A stretch of DNA of 64,000 nt, taken from contig OX465579.1 of NCBI GenBank assembly GCA_950022655.1, positions 136,347,118-136,411,117 of the forward strand, in the 5' to 3' direction. This document shows, piece after piece, positions 34,885-46,559 of the stretch. The notes beneath the pieces are model-generated. The model ran no database searches and was not told where the DNA came from. It worked only from the letters and a program-made list of their open reading frames with translations. Origin of the DNA: Alentia gelatinosa. Lineage: Eukaryota; Annelida; Polychaeta; Phyllodocida; Polynoidae. Made by a program: the position numbers and the translations under genes. The first letter of the stretch is position 1; every line of letters begins with the position of its first letter.

Positions 34885-35290
34885 AAAGGGTGCATGCAGT
34901 CAAAGACAGTCCACATTACGGTCAATATGAAAAGACATACTGCATGGGAGCAAACAGAGGTCAACGTTCTCTGAATAAACTCTGATACAGATTTGTATAC
35001 TAAGAAATAATACGCACTACATTCAATACGAGAGGACGTGCTGTATGAGAATAGACTACAGTCAGTCTCCCAAAATACCCTTGAATAGATCATGCACTCT
35101 GATACACAACATATCACATTAAATAGTACAAGACACTTTGCTCCATGGTAAGAAACCGTAGTCAATGTCTTGTGAATGTCTTGGATACAGAGGTAGCACG
35201 CAGTCATAGTCCACCTTATGGTCTGGAAGATAAGATGTATTGAATGAGAAAAAGGCTGGAGGTAATGTCTTCATACACAGTCATATAGTC
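34885..35290. repeat. Degenerate ~100-bp tandem repeat, four copies
   Basis: A CATTA(C/T)GGTCAATA(C/T)GA-like start followed by RAAGACATRCTGTATGRGAA recurs at about 34912, 35019, 35115 and 35213. TCAATGTCT lies late in each unit. The 116-codon minus-strand frame spans three units and is explained by the repeat. Confidence 0.75.
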
Positions 35291-36650
35291 ATATCATATA
35301 ATTACCAAAATTTCTACAGAGACTGTAAGCTGTAATGTAAGGATTTTCATTCACGTATCTGTATGGATATTAGAAGCGGTTGAACATCTATTAGTGTGTC
35401 CTTTATTCTAATTAAAGATAACCTTACGCATCATAATATATGTGTAAAAAAAAAGATGATGTCGAACTCACATGGCTATATTCACTTTTTCACTTAATCA
35501 TATAATTTCAGCTCGTATGATCTCGTTCTACTGCGACACTCATTGAAATATGAGCAGTGAAGCCCAAATCCACACTACCTTCCTCCCTAAGTCATATTTA
35601 TTCCTTAAGAGGCTCTGGTTTATTCATATGCGCCATAGACATTCCTGCTGGTGATCCAGGAGGTTAGGCAACATGATGAAAAGCCGTTCTGGGTTCTATC
35701 TCTATAGCGCACACACAAAAACACAACTGTGCACATTGATTTCTCATAAATAAGAGTGGAATGGTGATCTGAGAAATCTATAGGAGTCACACCCGCGACA
35801 TAACTTCTGACACACAGCCACCCATCCACCATGTCCGTATCAGACCCCTGGCAGGTGGCGCAGTTTCTGCAGTCTGGGCATAGTGAAGTGCTTGGCTTGT
35901 CGGGGCGGTTTGATGGGTGATATTGGGAAGGCGTGATGTGTGTGATGCAGGTGGCTAGAGTTATGTGAATGGTATGGGCGGGAAGAATGAGATGTTCACA
36001 GGGGCAGTCTCGATGGAGTGGTTGGTAAGGGTGAAATGCGTCTTGCAATTACAATGTGTCATATGCATGGTGTAGACCCTGTACAAAGATGATATGGACG
36101 ATATTGGTGGTATGAGTAGGTATCGCAGGTGGCAAAAATAAAGGAGGACAGTTTACGAGTAACAGCGATGGGAATGAGGTCGATGGCAAAGATGATGTTA
36201 AATTGTTAAAATGGAATGAAGACAATTACCCGAGCTGCACCTCAAGTTGAACAATTTCATAGAACTGAACCTTACAGATGACCTTCTTTATTATCGATCC
36301 CAACAATCCTCGACAATGTATAGTGAGTTTAGATAGAGAATCATAGATGTTAGGCAAGAGAGGGTGTTCTATTGCTAATGATCATTGGCATAGGAATCAT
36401 TAGCCAGTTTTTCACGGCTATAATTGAGTCTTCCTTCCGATTACGTGGGTACTTGTGCGATTTACCTAGGATTCTAGAGGAGATCGGATGAAAGGGAGAT
36501 ATTGTTGGAGAGCGGTATTGCTAGGAATAAAAGACAGATCATGGCTTCAGGAGAGGCCATCGCTATTCAACTATTCCGCCCCTAACCTCTCTCCATAATG
36601 TGAAGTTGTATTGGTAGAAATAAGAAGAGAAAGATAGCTAGTGATATTGA
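35290..36650. other. Spacer with CTCF-like word and hairpin
   Basis: CTGGCAGGTGGCGC at 35848-35861 matches 12 of 14 CTCF core positions. A 9-bp inverted repeat (GCTAATGAT, 36374-36382; ATCATTAGC, 36396-36404) is present. The 142-codon minus-strand frame at 35620-36048 shows no domain. Confidence 0.45.
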
Positions 36651-36659
36651 AAAGTAGAG

Positions 36660-36990
36660 TGAGGGAATCTTCAGGGGAGGCTACTGTAGATATAGCGGGG
36701 GTTGAGTGGTATCGAAGAGGGGGTGGGGCTGGGGTGTAGCAAGGGGGGGTTGGGGTGCGTAGGAGGGGAAGACGCCGATGCTGACGTCGCTGACGTAGAA
36801 GAAGAGTGAACGCGTGGTGAGCAGGACCCCCCATTTATTACTTTGACGTATGGGGCGGCGGCGTATCGGCTTGGCTGGTCAGAGCACTTGAAATAGACGA
36901 GCCGCCACAGGGGGTGGCCGCACCGCATCTGTCAGCCGCGCCGCTGAAATCATACGCGTGTCCGGTGAATATTAAGTCGTGGCCTGCCGC
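36660..36990. other. G-rich tract passing into a CpG island
   Basis: GGGGGTTGGGG-type words at 36695-36770, unique GC-rich core at 36780-36985. No gene seen. Confidence 0.5.
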
Positions 36991-37340
36991 GTCCCGCCGC
37001 CTGTCGCTTGCCGCCCGCCGCCCAACACTCGTCACCAGCCACCCAACTTCTTCCGCCCATCGCCCACCGCTTACCACCCAGTGCCCAATCGCCGCCACTC
37101 ACCGCTCAAACACCACAGGTCGTCCACTGAGCGCACTCCACCCGCCCATATCACCCTCTGCCCACCGACCGCCCACTGCCCACTTGCTGTCCACCGTTTG
37201 CCGCCCACCGTCTGACGCCCACCACTCTCGGCTTTCCGTCCGCCGCCCGCCTCCCCCATCCTCCACCCACACTCCCTCTCGGAGCCAAGGCCCACTCTCA
37301 CCCGCGGACCTGCCGCCCACCGCCTTCACCCCGTCGTCCA
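36990..37340. repeat. C-rich degenerate minisatellite
   Basis: CGCCCACCGC / CTGCCCAC words repeated irregularly. The reverse strand reads GTGGGCGGTGAGCGG, the same family as the G-rich arrays at 8.8-9.4 and 61 kb. The 183-codon His/Pro/Ser-rich frame is its translation. Confidence 0.8.
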
Positions 37341-37349
37341 TCCATCGCC

Positions 37350-37620
37350 GCTTATTGTTGCCGCTCAGCGCGCCCCGCGCCCCGCGCCACGTCGCCGCGA
37401 TAGACGTCACCCACGTCCGATACGTCATCAGGCCATGTCACGCCGTGCGCGGGTTGCCACGGTAACGGATGGGCGCGGGCGCGGCCTGCGAGATGGGGGT
37501 CTGGCTGGCGGCCGTGACCCGCGCCTCCCGCCTCTTCCCTCATCGGGGACGTATCACCAGCCTGACCGCCGCCCGCCCGCTACCGCCCTCCCGCCCGCAG
37601 TCTTTTAGCGGGGCGCTGTT
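37350..37620. promoter_or_regulatory. CpG island with RFX X-box and CRE-like words
   Basis: GTTGCCACGGTAAC at 37453-37466 differs at two positions from the palindromic RFX X-box GTTGCCATGGCAAC. GACGTCA at 37403-37409 and ACGTCA at 37422-37427 are CRE-like. GCGCCCCGCGCCCCGCGCC (about 37370-37388) is a GC-box-like direct repeat. An ATG-led 138-codon frame begins at 37469, three bases after the X-box (MGAGAACEMGVWLAAVTRAS...). It lacks a domain and I do not call it a gene. Confidence 0.35.
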
Positions 37621-39340
37621 TACGAGGGCGGGCATAGGCTATAGACTACCCGTCTCACCTTATAGTCTGGTACCGCTTCACATACATGTCCGCAGACGGC
37701 TGAACTGTGAGGCCAACTCTATTCTGACTGCTGACTTACTGTCATCTGCTGCCCACTTCTCTACACCTGGTGCTTGTATCACCCTCTGCTTGCCTCAGCC
37801 TGTGCGATCTCCTGTGCAATCCTCCAGACACTACTGCCTTCTATTGTCCCCTCTATTGCCCAACGGACTTACTTTCCCTGTATAAATACACCGCACAGAC
37901 GTTTGTGCGTATCACCCTATGCCTCACATCAACCAATGTTTTCCACCAACTAAACTGCCGGATAGCGTATTTGTCTTAAGACCAGTACCTGATGCCCAGT
38001 CAACCACCGCTGCGAGTTGCTACTCACCTGTAGTTGTATGGCTTACCTCTGTCTAGCGTTCGTCGATTCCTGCAAACTGTCTTATATCCCCCGTCATTCT
38101 ACCAGTTATATCACAAGGGGATATTTGTTCTCCTTCTCACTGTCCACTGTCTTCTATTCTATTCGACACCTGCCTGCTATCCAATTATAGTCTTCTTCAT
38201 GCCTTAATATCCACCACCCATTTTATCAATGACTCCATGTGAATAATGCTTACTGCCCCATGGTCCGCTGACCGCCGCCCAACTATATCCAACCCACCTC
38301 TGCCTTTCTCCTGCTGCCTACTACTGCCAATCCCCTAGCTAATGCCCGGCGCCTATTGCCCCCTTGCCTGCTGCCTGTTGGACAGAGTTAGGAGTCCCCC
38401 TTTAAGAACCAGATAAATGAGCCAATTAGGGGCCGCACAAAACGCCCGGCAGCGGCGGCCATCCGTCATGCGAGGCCGTCTTTGATATTTGGAGCGGGGA
38501 GAGCCAACTATACCAATATTTGAGTGGATGACGGGCGGTGTGAATAAAAAGGACGCCGCCGTGTAGCAGCACAAACATCCCGGACACCAGAGCTGCTCGG
38601 GCAATGAGCAATAGACAAGGCGCCCTCGACACGGGAGTCGGTGATAGCAGACACGGTATCCGCCATAATAAGGGATACAGAACGTAGTCGTCGTGGCCCA
38701 TGCCACGCACCGAGGAGAAACTGGCCTACAAACTGCAAGACGCTAACCCCACTTGCCCATAATGACGACCATGAGAAATAGGCAAGACACATGTTCCTGT
38801 TAAAGGAAAAGAGAACATGATATTTTGTGATGGACGCTTCTTGTATAAGATTCTATAATTGCACCATATTCTGAACAGAACAGGCAAGTTTAATAGAACA
38901 CTTAGAAGGGGATATTGCATACCAATGATAATAGTAATCGGCAAATCCCTTCGATGTGATAGGCATAGAATCGTCCTTGTCCGTGTCATTGACTCCTTGT
39001 GTACAAATCCAGACTTGAGGTGTATGCTCCTCGGGGTTTCCGATGCGCAATATTCTCGCATGCGCTCGGATATTACTACAACCCCTTAGAGCATATGACT
39101 GCTTATATCTGAAGCCAGTCAATATTGTATTTGTAGGAATCAATGAATATATGTATATGCTCGTGAAAAGATGTAATATAACGAATCTTCCGAGGGGAGA
39201 AAAAAAACCCGCAAGTGGCTTCGCGTCCCGAATATGAATTCTGAATGAGTACTGATACTCTACCCAGCAGTAGCGAGAAAATTATATACAATAGGAATGC
39301 TAGCCATTTATAAACAAGAGAGGAGCGATATATATGTGAA
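37620..39340. other. Pyrimidine-rich tract, small island, AT-rich spacer
   Basis: C/T-rich CTGCC/CTATTGCCC words at 37690-38400. A GC-richer unique patch lies at 38410-38720. AT-rich beyond. Frames of 94-117 codons on the minus strand show no domain. Confidence 0.5.
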
Positions 39341-39346
39341 TCTTGA

Positions 39347-39613
39347 TGAATACGCTAGAGATAAATGTAATAGAAATGCACGTTATCATCTGTTTACTGG
39401 TGTTTTACACAGTCATCCTGCAATAGATACGACTCCCCTTTTTGCATAGACGTGGTTGTGACCTAGGTGTTTAATGCCGGTCGGTATTTTGTTGCATGAA
39501 TACATACAATAAATGCTATAGAAAGCCATGTTACCCTCTGTTTATTGGTGGTTTACCCAGTTGGCCCACGATAGACGCAGCCGCCCTTTATGCCCAGACG
39601 TGGCCGTGTACAC
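39347..39613. repeat. 150-bp tandem duplication, two diverged copies
   Basis: 39347-39463 and 39497-39613 align at a 150-base offset over about 117 bases at roughly 70% identity by eye. Shared blocks include TGAATAC, ATAGAAA, TCTGTTTA, TTTAC and AGACGTGG. Only two copies are visible. Confidence 0.8.
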
Positions 39614-39614
39614 A

Positions 39615-40375
39615 CAGGGCGGCGGACGAGGGGTGGGGCGCAAGACGGATGTAAAGACGGTCTAATATCAATACACTGCGCGGCCAAGGAACAATTAATC
39701 CTCCCCACCTCGTGCTTTATCCACCGCCCTCTGATATAGTACACAGACGGGGTGCACCGGCCCTCACTCAGCACCCGCGTGTTCGAGACGCCACCTCCAC
39801 AGCCAGGGTTAGCTACGAGCAGCTCAAGGATAAAGACCTTCAAGGAACACACTAGGAATTCAATGTGTTAATACATGTATACTTATCTACAGGAAACATG
39901 GAGTAATCTTGAGTTCATTGTGCAAGGATGACGTGATCCATTGAATTAAAACAAAAGACAGGAATATAGACACTATGCTTTAAATCAATTTCAAAGTCAT
40001 TTGATCATGATTTTTAAAGCTAGCTGGATTCACGACAGTTCTGATAAGGACTTTATAAGGAAATACGCTGACAACAAAGTATCAATCTATGTATATGTAC
40101 CGCGGAAATAGATTCTGAAAAGACTCGCCATAATTACACAGGACTTGGACATAGACATATCGATATGTACTTGTGCGCAGATATATAACTAAAATATGAC
40201 TATATGCATCCGAATACATAAATATCTCTATAAAATGTATTTGGAAGCCATTAGAATATTTGCTGTCTGACATAAACTCCACTTTATGCATCACAATGCA
40301 ATGAGCAACTCCAGAATAACCAGGTCAACCTGAGCATGTTGAGGCTATCAGCACGGTCTGTACCTCAGAAGATAA
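39615..40375. other. Spacer with small CpG patch
   Basis: GC-richer at 39600-39680 and 39735-39800, otherwise AT-rich. No gene or RNA recognised. Confidence 0.55.
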
Positions 40376-40379
40376 AGTT

Positions 40380-40610
40380 GCTCGGGGGCCGTCAAGGCCG
40401 GGGCAGAACCGCGGGGAATTTTTATGGAAATCATATTTTTCATAAGGAAGCCACCCCGGGGAAGCAATGCGGGCGTATTAAGAGAATTTGTATCCAGATG
40501 AAGCTATAAATAGGCCCGCGAGCTACTGGCCCTTCGAGCCGCTGCTGATGTGATTAAAGATGCTCAGGGTGGGTTTGTATACAGCGGGGCATGTTGATCT
40601 ATGGCCACGC
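40380..40610. promoter_or_regulatory. Unique island with MEF2/TATA-type site
   Basis: CTATAAATAG at 40504-40513 is an exact MEF2 consensus (YTAWWWWTAR) and also a good TATA box (TATAAATA). GAATTTTTATGG and TTTTTCATAAGG flank it upstream (about 40419-40455). The island is GC-rich with ordinary complexity. Muscle enhancer and TATA promoter are both possible readings. Confidence 0.4.
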
Positions 40611-40684
40611 GGAGGGCAGGGAGACAGCCTTGATGTACGAGTGCCTGCGTAAATCCCCCACCCGACAAGTGGCTCTCACCCCAG

Positions 40685-41095
40685 CACTGATATAGGGAAT
40701 GCACAACTGTTATTGGGAGAATCACTGTCACAAGCGAAACACCATTGCAGTTCGGAGATAATGAATTAAGGGTGTCACTGTAATGGTAAAAGACAACTCA
40801 TATGGGAGACATCACTGACATAGGAAAGGTACCACTGATATAGGAAATCAACTTTATGGAAAGCACATCTGATATAGGGCAGCATCACTGATATAGTAAA
40901 TGTTCCACTGATGTAGGGAAAGCACCACTGATCTAGAGAAGCACCACTGATCTAGGAAACCTATACATCATTGATGGAGGAGAAGCAAGACAGGTATAAG
41001 GGAACACCATTGATAAAGGGAAGCATAAGAGAAACATCGTATCTGGAGAACACAACTCTAATGGGATTACACTACTGTTTTATAGAACACTACCA
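40685..41095. repeat. Minisatellite, ~20-bp unit
   Basis: Many diverged copies of GGAAAGCACCACTGATATAG. The clearest are between about 40810 and 40960. Confidence 0.9.
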
Positions 41096-41099
41096 AGGA

Positions 41100-42170
41100 A
41101 AATCTACACTTAGATATCAGGACTATTGATAAATCAGCAAAATATGTATTTTTGCCTAAGTTCTATAAGAAACAGAGTGTATCCCAGTTCCAGCGTCATC
41201 CACCAGAAAATTTGGGAGGTTCCATTGCGGCCTGTAAAAATGGCACCACGAGGGATGAAGGTTTGGTCCAGGGCGAACCGATATTTCAATCCATTGATAT
41301 AACCGAACCCGCCATTTTTTGTTTTGTTTGGTGTCGCGGGCAAGATGACCGTCCTCATAACTGGATAGCTATCGGCCCTATCAATGTCCCTCGGCTGCTC
41401 ACAAACGTTACAATCATATCTCAGATTCTTCATAAATAATCCAATACAATGTTTATAGGATAGGGACTATAAAATGGACGCCTTGACTTTATACCATAGA
41501 ATTCATCAGGGTTCTTCTTAAATCATGACCAATTAATCATGACTTGGATCAAAGGGGTTTAACCGGGAAGCCACACAGGATGAAACATGTGTTCACTGAA
41601 GCATGGTACCTCGGTGTATTATCTGTTTATTTATTCATCTCTGACAAATTCAGAGAGGAAGTCCTTCATCATAGTACATGCACGAGGCAGAGTACATGAT
41701 AGAGGGACAAGCCATGAACATTGTTACATTGGTAGAACATTTTCACCTATTCATTGAAGGAGCTACTAGTAAGGAATGTGTGTTTGTGTAATTCCATGTA
41801 TGTTATATTGTGAGAATTCTCCAACCTTTAGCCTTAACGTTAAAGTCAAAAGAATGGCGCTTCTGTTGGGTAAAACTGTCCTTGTACAATAAAGGTGTAA
41901 CACTCCCCCTTACCTATAATCCCTACTGAAATCACTACACTCCTAACTATTCTAAAAGAACTGCGTCTTGGGTATAAAAAAAGGAGGTTCTTTTATTCAT
42001 TAAAAAGCTTAGTTGTGTCCGCCTTTTTATTAACCCTCTGTAATGAATACAAGCCCCAGTGCCTTTTAAACGGCTCCTAACTAGATAGGGGTATAAATAG
42101 CATCAATTGGCGTGTTAATACCTCTATGAGCTACAACAGCTTAGCGTGGCCATGTTTCCATTAGTTTCAC
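41100..42170. other. AT-rich spacer without recognised features
   Basis: AATCATGAC is repeated 18 bases apart near 41523-41550. No credible gene; the 95- to 99-codon frames at 41134-41439 lie on opposite strands of the same DNA. Confidence 0.5.
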
Positions 42171-42179
42171 ATCTTACTT

Positions 42180-42565
42180 CCAAGCGGACCCGCTTCAACG
42201 CCGCCGCCATCGCCCGCCGCCAGTCGCCGCCACCGCCGCCATGACAGTGACAAATCGCCTGGCTAAAAACCATTTGACAAAACGAAAACCGTGACAGCTT
42301 ATTGATGTAGTTTTGAAAGCGCAGCATCAGAACTAGATCAGTGTAATCAAGACAATAATGGGAGAGTGCCAGTTGAGGCATCAATTCCACCGGCACCGCT
42401 ACTCGGCCGTTGATGGCACCAATTGGAATTGCATCACTCAAAGGCGCCGGCCGAACTGACGGATGACAATGCCGAGACAATGGAAGAGGGCCGCAATCAA
42501 TTAAAGTTGATTTGTTTCTGGTGGCGCAGCCTCCGCCCCGCCCGGTGATGAAATTGATTACGACT
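42180..42565. promoter_or_regulatory. Candidate Sox/Meis/YY1-rich enhancer island
   Basis: GCCGCCAT (YY1/Pho-type) occurs twice, near 42202 and 42234. TGACAG (Meis-type) occurs at 42241-42246 and 42291-42296. Sox-type ACAAT lies in GACAATAATGG (42352-42362), GACAATGCC (about 42465) and GACAATGG (about 42476). TCAATTAAAGTTGATT at 42497-42512 is a near-palindromic homeodomain-type stretch. Unique GC-mixed sequence. Function is inferred. Confidence 0.4.
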
Positions 42566-42589
42566 TCCTTGAAATGTGCAAAATGGGTT

Positions 42590-42858
42590 AACACTGACGC
42601 TCGAAGGGGGCGTGGGAAACCAGCGGGCCTTGAGGGGTGGGGAAGGAGGGGTGTTAAGGGTATGTTGGGGTGGGGAAGGGGTTGGCAGTGGAGTTGAAGG
42701 AGGGTGTCTACATGGAGATGGGAAATGACAAGTAGTTGGTGTCCAAGTTTGGTGGAAGGGTAATTTGGACTGCCGGGGGTATGTTGGTGGGGTAGGGACT
42801 TGGCATACAGTGGAGTTGCAGGAAATTGGGGAATACGCTAAATTCAGGATTGACCACG

Positions 42859-42860
<2 letters not shown>
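42590..42860. other. G-rich degenerate tract
   Basis: GGGGAAGGAGGGGTG and TTGGGGTGGGGAAGGGG words. The minus-strand Pro/Thr/Ser frame is its translation. Confidence 0.7.

Positions 42861-42865
<5 letters not shown>

Positions 42866-42932
<67 letters not shown>
42866..42932. repeat. (TA)n microsatellite
   Basis: About 33 TA units. Tyr-Ile frames on both strands derive from it. Confidence 0.97.
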
Positions 42933-42934
<2 letters not shown>

Positions 42935-42936
<2 letters not shown>

Positions 42937-44930
42937 CTGCCAATACCTTTGTACCACTTGTTATAAATCATTATATGTTCAGAAATCCAGTCGACCGGTT
43001 AACAATCCCCCAATCAATTCGCAATCTCCGTTAGATTTTTATCAAATTTCTGATTAGTCAAGCGGTCTTTCTATAAAGTGCGTTAGAAAATGCTGAATGG
43101 AGAATCAATGAAACTGTGTATAGGATAATAATGACACCCGAATAGAGATGATTACATAAAACACAAAACAGCCTTCTTATAACCCTTTACAGAGAACAAC
43201 AATCCATGCGAGCAATGTACAAGCAATGCCTGCCAGCAGAGAGTATCGATATAAATGGGCTGACTCGGTTATTATCGGCTTCTCGTTCGTGACAGCCGCA
43301 GAGTAAATGTAGCGGTGGAGTAGTAGAAACAAAGTGGCAATAAAACAGGATTGAGCAGAGCATGACTGGCGTCAACTTCCTCTACCCCCTCACACAGCCC
43401 CCATCTACAGCCAGTACCAATCAATAAGCCTCATTCAGTAAGAAGCCACGCGCCCCACCCTCAACCCGCCACACGCCAACGCCGGGGGTGTCTTCCCATG
43501 CAAGCGATGGCTATATTTTTTCTCCTAATTTCTCACCGTTGAAAAGCAATGGGTTTAACGGGGTACATATATCACCTTCGGCGTATCGCGTGTGTTAATC
43601 CCATTAGACTGGAGACGCATGGCGCCAAGATGGGCGATAAAACGTGTGTTCTAGACCATACGTGTTCCAGAAACGCCACCTAAACCAGATTTAGGCGTCA
43701 TGGGAGGAGGGCAAAGATCTAACTAGAGCAAAGCTATAGTATTTTAAAAAGTGGATCTGAGTATAGTTCCATGGTAAATTCCGAGATTATATGCATATAA
43801 TTGGTTATAGGCTTATGAAAAAAGATACATATTGATTAATATGGTGAAGAATGTATTGCCCTGAACTACCTCAAAAGAAAGAAAAATAGAAATCGTTCCT
43901 AATATGAGTTCAGGAAACAATCCCAATTAGGTTTCAGATTGAACCGTTCCTTCTGGCAAATGTCTACATTACTTATGGTAGGTTATTGATTGCTGATTGG
44001 TATCAATGTGATTTGATATCATGCTCTGTAGGTAGTGGAGGTTATCAAGAGTTATTTTAGAAAATTATTGAATGTTGATATTTTGTTCTCGAAAATCCAA
44101 TAAAGGTGAATATGGGTGTTCGAATATAAAATAAGCCTGAAAGCATATATCTATGATAGAAGATTTCAGCGACAATTATGTAGGCAGTAGCGATAGTAGT
44201 GGCGGGTGACAGTTGGCATGGTAAGAGGCAGATACAATTGGAAACCCTTTTCACCCAACCTACCATACCCCTCGTTACTCAGTAAGTAGTGCAGCGAAAT
44301 GAACCCCCTACGCGGGCACATTCAATAAAGATTTTTATTTCAGTCAACAGGCACCACTCTGACACGTATGCGTAAACGTGGCGTCAGCCTAGTCACTCAT
44401 AGTGCCGACAGAATCATTGTTGTCACGCATTTTATCACTTAATCAACTGGTGCCATGATTTATGCGTACATGTAGATGTGTTTGTATGTGACCTTATATA
44501 ATAGAGTGGATATCTGAAGTGACTCTTAATCAGCCTTGCCAGTATGGGGAAGTATGCCAGTATGAGGAACAGCGCAGAACATCTGATATATATATATATA
44601 TATATGTAGCAGGATCGTGTCTGATAGCTCCGTGGGGATGTTTTGGAACTCTTGTGGTATAAGTTCTGTTTTAATCGTGAATGTAGCATTCTTCTGTCGA
44701 TGGTGTTGCGATATCAAAATTTCATATAAATAAGAGCTGCTATAAAAGAAACAACAGGTCATTAAAATACTGTAAATTGTCTGCAATATGTATATGATGC
44801 ACGCACTGAACATTCCGTTTCTTCAACACTTCATCCCAAGTGTTTAAAAAATCCATTTTCTTCAATATAAGCATCACGGTCTATAAAACATTCATTGTAA
44901 AGACTACAATCACGGCGGTAGAGGAGGAAG
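42935..44930. other. Mostly AT-rich spacer
   Basis: Short CpG patch at 43440-43500. (TA)9 at about 44587-44605. No gene, RNA or transposon end recognised. Confidence 0.55.
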
Positions 44931-44939
44931 GGGAAGAAA

Positions 44940-45420
44940 TGATGCGTCTAACGTCTACTCCAACGCCATCTACAGGTCGGTGCCGTCACCACCAATCTCG
45001 GGTCAATCGCGCACATTTTAATTGAATTTGTTGGCGGCGCGACGGGCGCTAAGCAATGCGAGCACGCTAATTGGCCGGCGTCGGGCTTGCCACACCCGGA
45101 GAAAATAGCCCATTTTCGCAGCAATTGGCGCGGGTCCTGTCGAGGGGAATCCGTCCTGTCGGCCCTTTGTGGAGGTGATTTACTCGAGTCAGCTTCAATC
45201 CTCGTTCTTGTAAGTGACACACGGCGGCGTCCTCAAGACGTCGGTGCGCACGCATCGTCGTCGTGACGTCACTACGACGTAGGGGACACTCCACAAGGCG
45301 CGACGCCCGCGGGCAGTGAGCGGGAGACGTGCAGAGTGGCGGAAGCCATTAGCGGCCGTATGACCCCGGCGTTAAAAGCCAAGACTGCCGTCAGAGGACC
45401 GGCGTGCTGCTGACGGCCAT
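44940..45420. promoter_or_regulatory. CpG island with exact CRE
   Basis: TGACGTCA at 45264-45271 within GTCGTCGTGACGTCACTACG. Also GCAATTGGCGCGGG near 45120 and CTAATTGGCC near 45067. GC-rich, ordinary complexity. No exon identified. Confidence 0.35.
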
Positions 45421-45424
45421 AGCT

Positions 45425-46140
45425 GAGAGCCGGTGGTGGAATTTGTGGTGTTTTCGATGGTGTTGAAGGTATTGCTGGTGGAAGAAGGTGGTAGTGTTAG
45501 GACAGTGCAAATAGTAGTAGGATAATTGGGGTATTGGTAGGGGTGGGGTTTTGAGGGGTTCGAAGGGTTGCACGCTGGTAGATGATAATGGTAGTGGTAT
45601 GGTGATAAAAGTTAGTTGTAGTGGTTTTTCTGTGGTGGTTTGGAAGGTTGTGGTCGTGCTCGGTGGTATTGTTGGTGTGGTATTGATAGTGGTATAGCTA
45701 GGTGGAGTTTCTGGTGGGATGGTGCTGATGATAGCGGCGGTGCAAGGTCGTAGCGGTGTGGTGATATGGGCAACGATAGGGTGGTATTCTAGCAGTATAG
45801 TGGTAGTGGCGTTCGCATTGATCAATTCCAGGAATATAATAAGACGGAGATATTCACCTCGTTCTTGGAACTCAGTGAATATTGCCTACCAAAATATCCA
45901 GGAGGAGATTCTATTCTAGTACACTGACCATGTCTCAATATAGTATTTGAGGTAGTTGTGGTGCGTAGCTGTAGTGGAGGGATGCTTGGGGTAGTGGGAG
46001 GTGATAGCGGCAGTGGTAATTGCGCTGATTGGGATGCGAGCCATGATGCAAAATCGTGACAGTGGAGTAATAGGAGATGCGGTAGTGGTGATGGTTTCAG
46101 TCGTGGTGGTAGCTAATATTGGTAATACGGGAATAAGGGT
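45425..46140. repeat. Degenerate GTG/GTA trinucleotide tract, interrupted
   Basis: GGTGGTAGTG / GTGGTATTG words fill 45425-45815 and 45950-46130. Between them, unique AT-rich DNA carries AATATTGCCTACCAAAATATCC (45889-45910); a similar ATATTGCCTGTTCAAAATCC follows the second block near 46190, hinting at an old ~300-bp duplication. Thr/Pro-rich minus-strand frames (144 and 95 codons) are translations of the repeat. Confidence 0.8.
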
Positions 46141-46555
46141 ACAGCCAAAAGATGCATGCATGGTAGGAATTCCGTTGAAACAGTTTTGATATTGCCTGTT
46201 CAAAATCCAACATTCAAATTACACATATACTACTTACAGATCTTGAGAGGGTGCTACACATGGCAATCTCTGTTCTTCTCCTTTATCTGTGTGTGGGTCT
46301 ACTGTTTTGGCTTCTATGATATTGTATTGTGACTTAGAACGACGAGCTGGTATCTGAGATAAGGGAATCTGAAACATGCATGTCTATCAGGCCATGAGAG
46401 TATGTAGGTGGATATGTTATGTGTCCCCCTTTTTAATTTATAGTTTTACCCTTCTTTACTGCGACTTAGCTTAAATACTTTTTCCATGATTGCGCTAAGG
46501 TAAAACCAGGGAAAAACAGCGTTAGTTGGCTCCATACTTTATGCGTAATGCCCCC
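46140..46555. other. AT-rich spacer
   Basis: No feature recognised apart from the possible duplicated ATATTGCC segment near 46190. Confidence 0.5.
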
Positions 46556-46559
46556 TTCT

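Noticed and set aside
45391..46203. Thr/Pro-rich minus-strand frames resembling mucin-like repeats
   Set aside because: Product of a degenerate GTG/GTA trinucleotide tract; no signal peptide or non-repeat domain.
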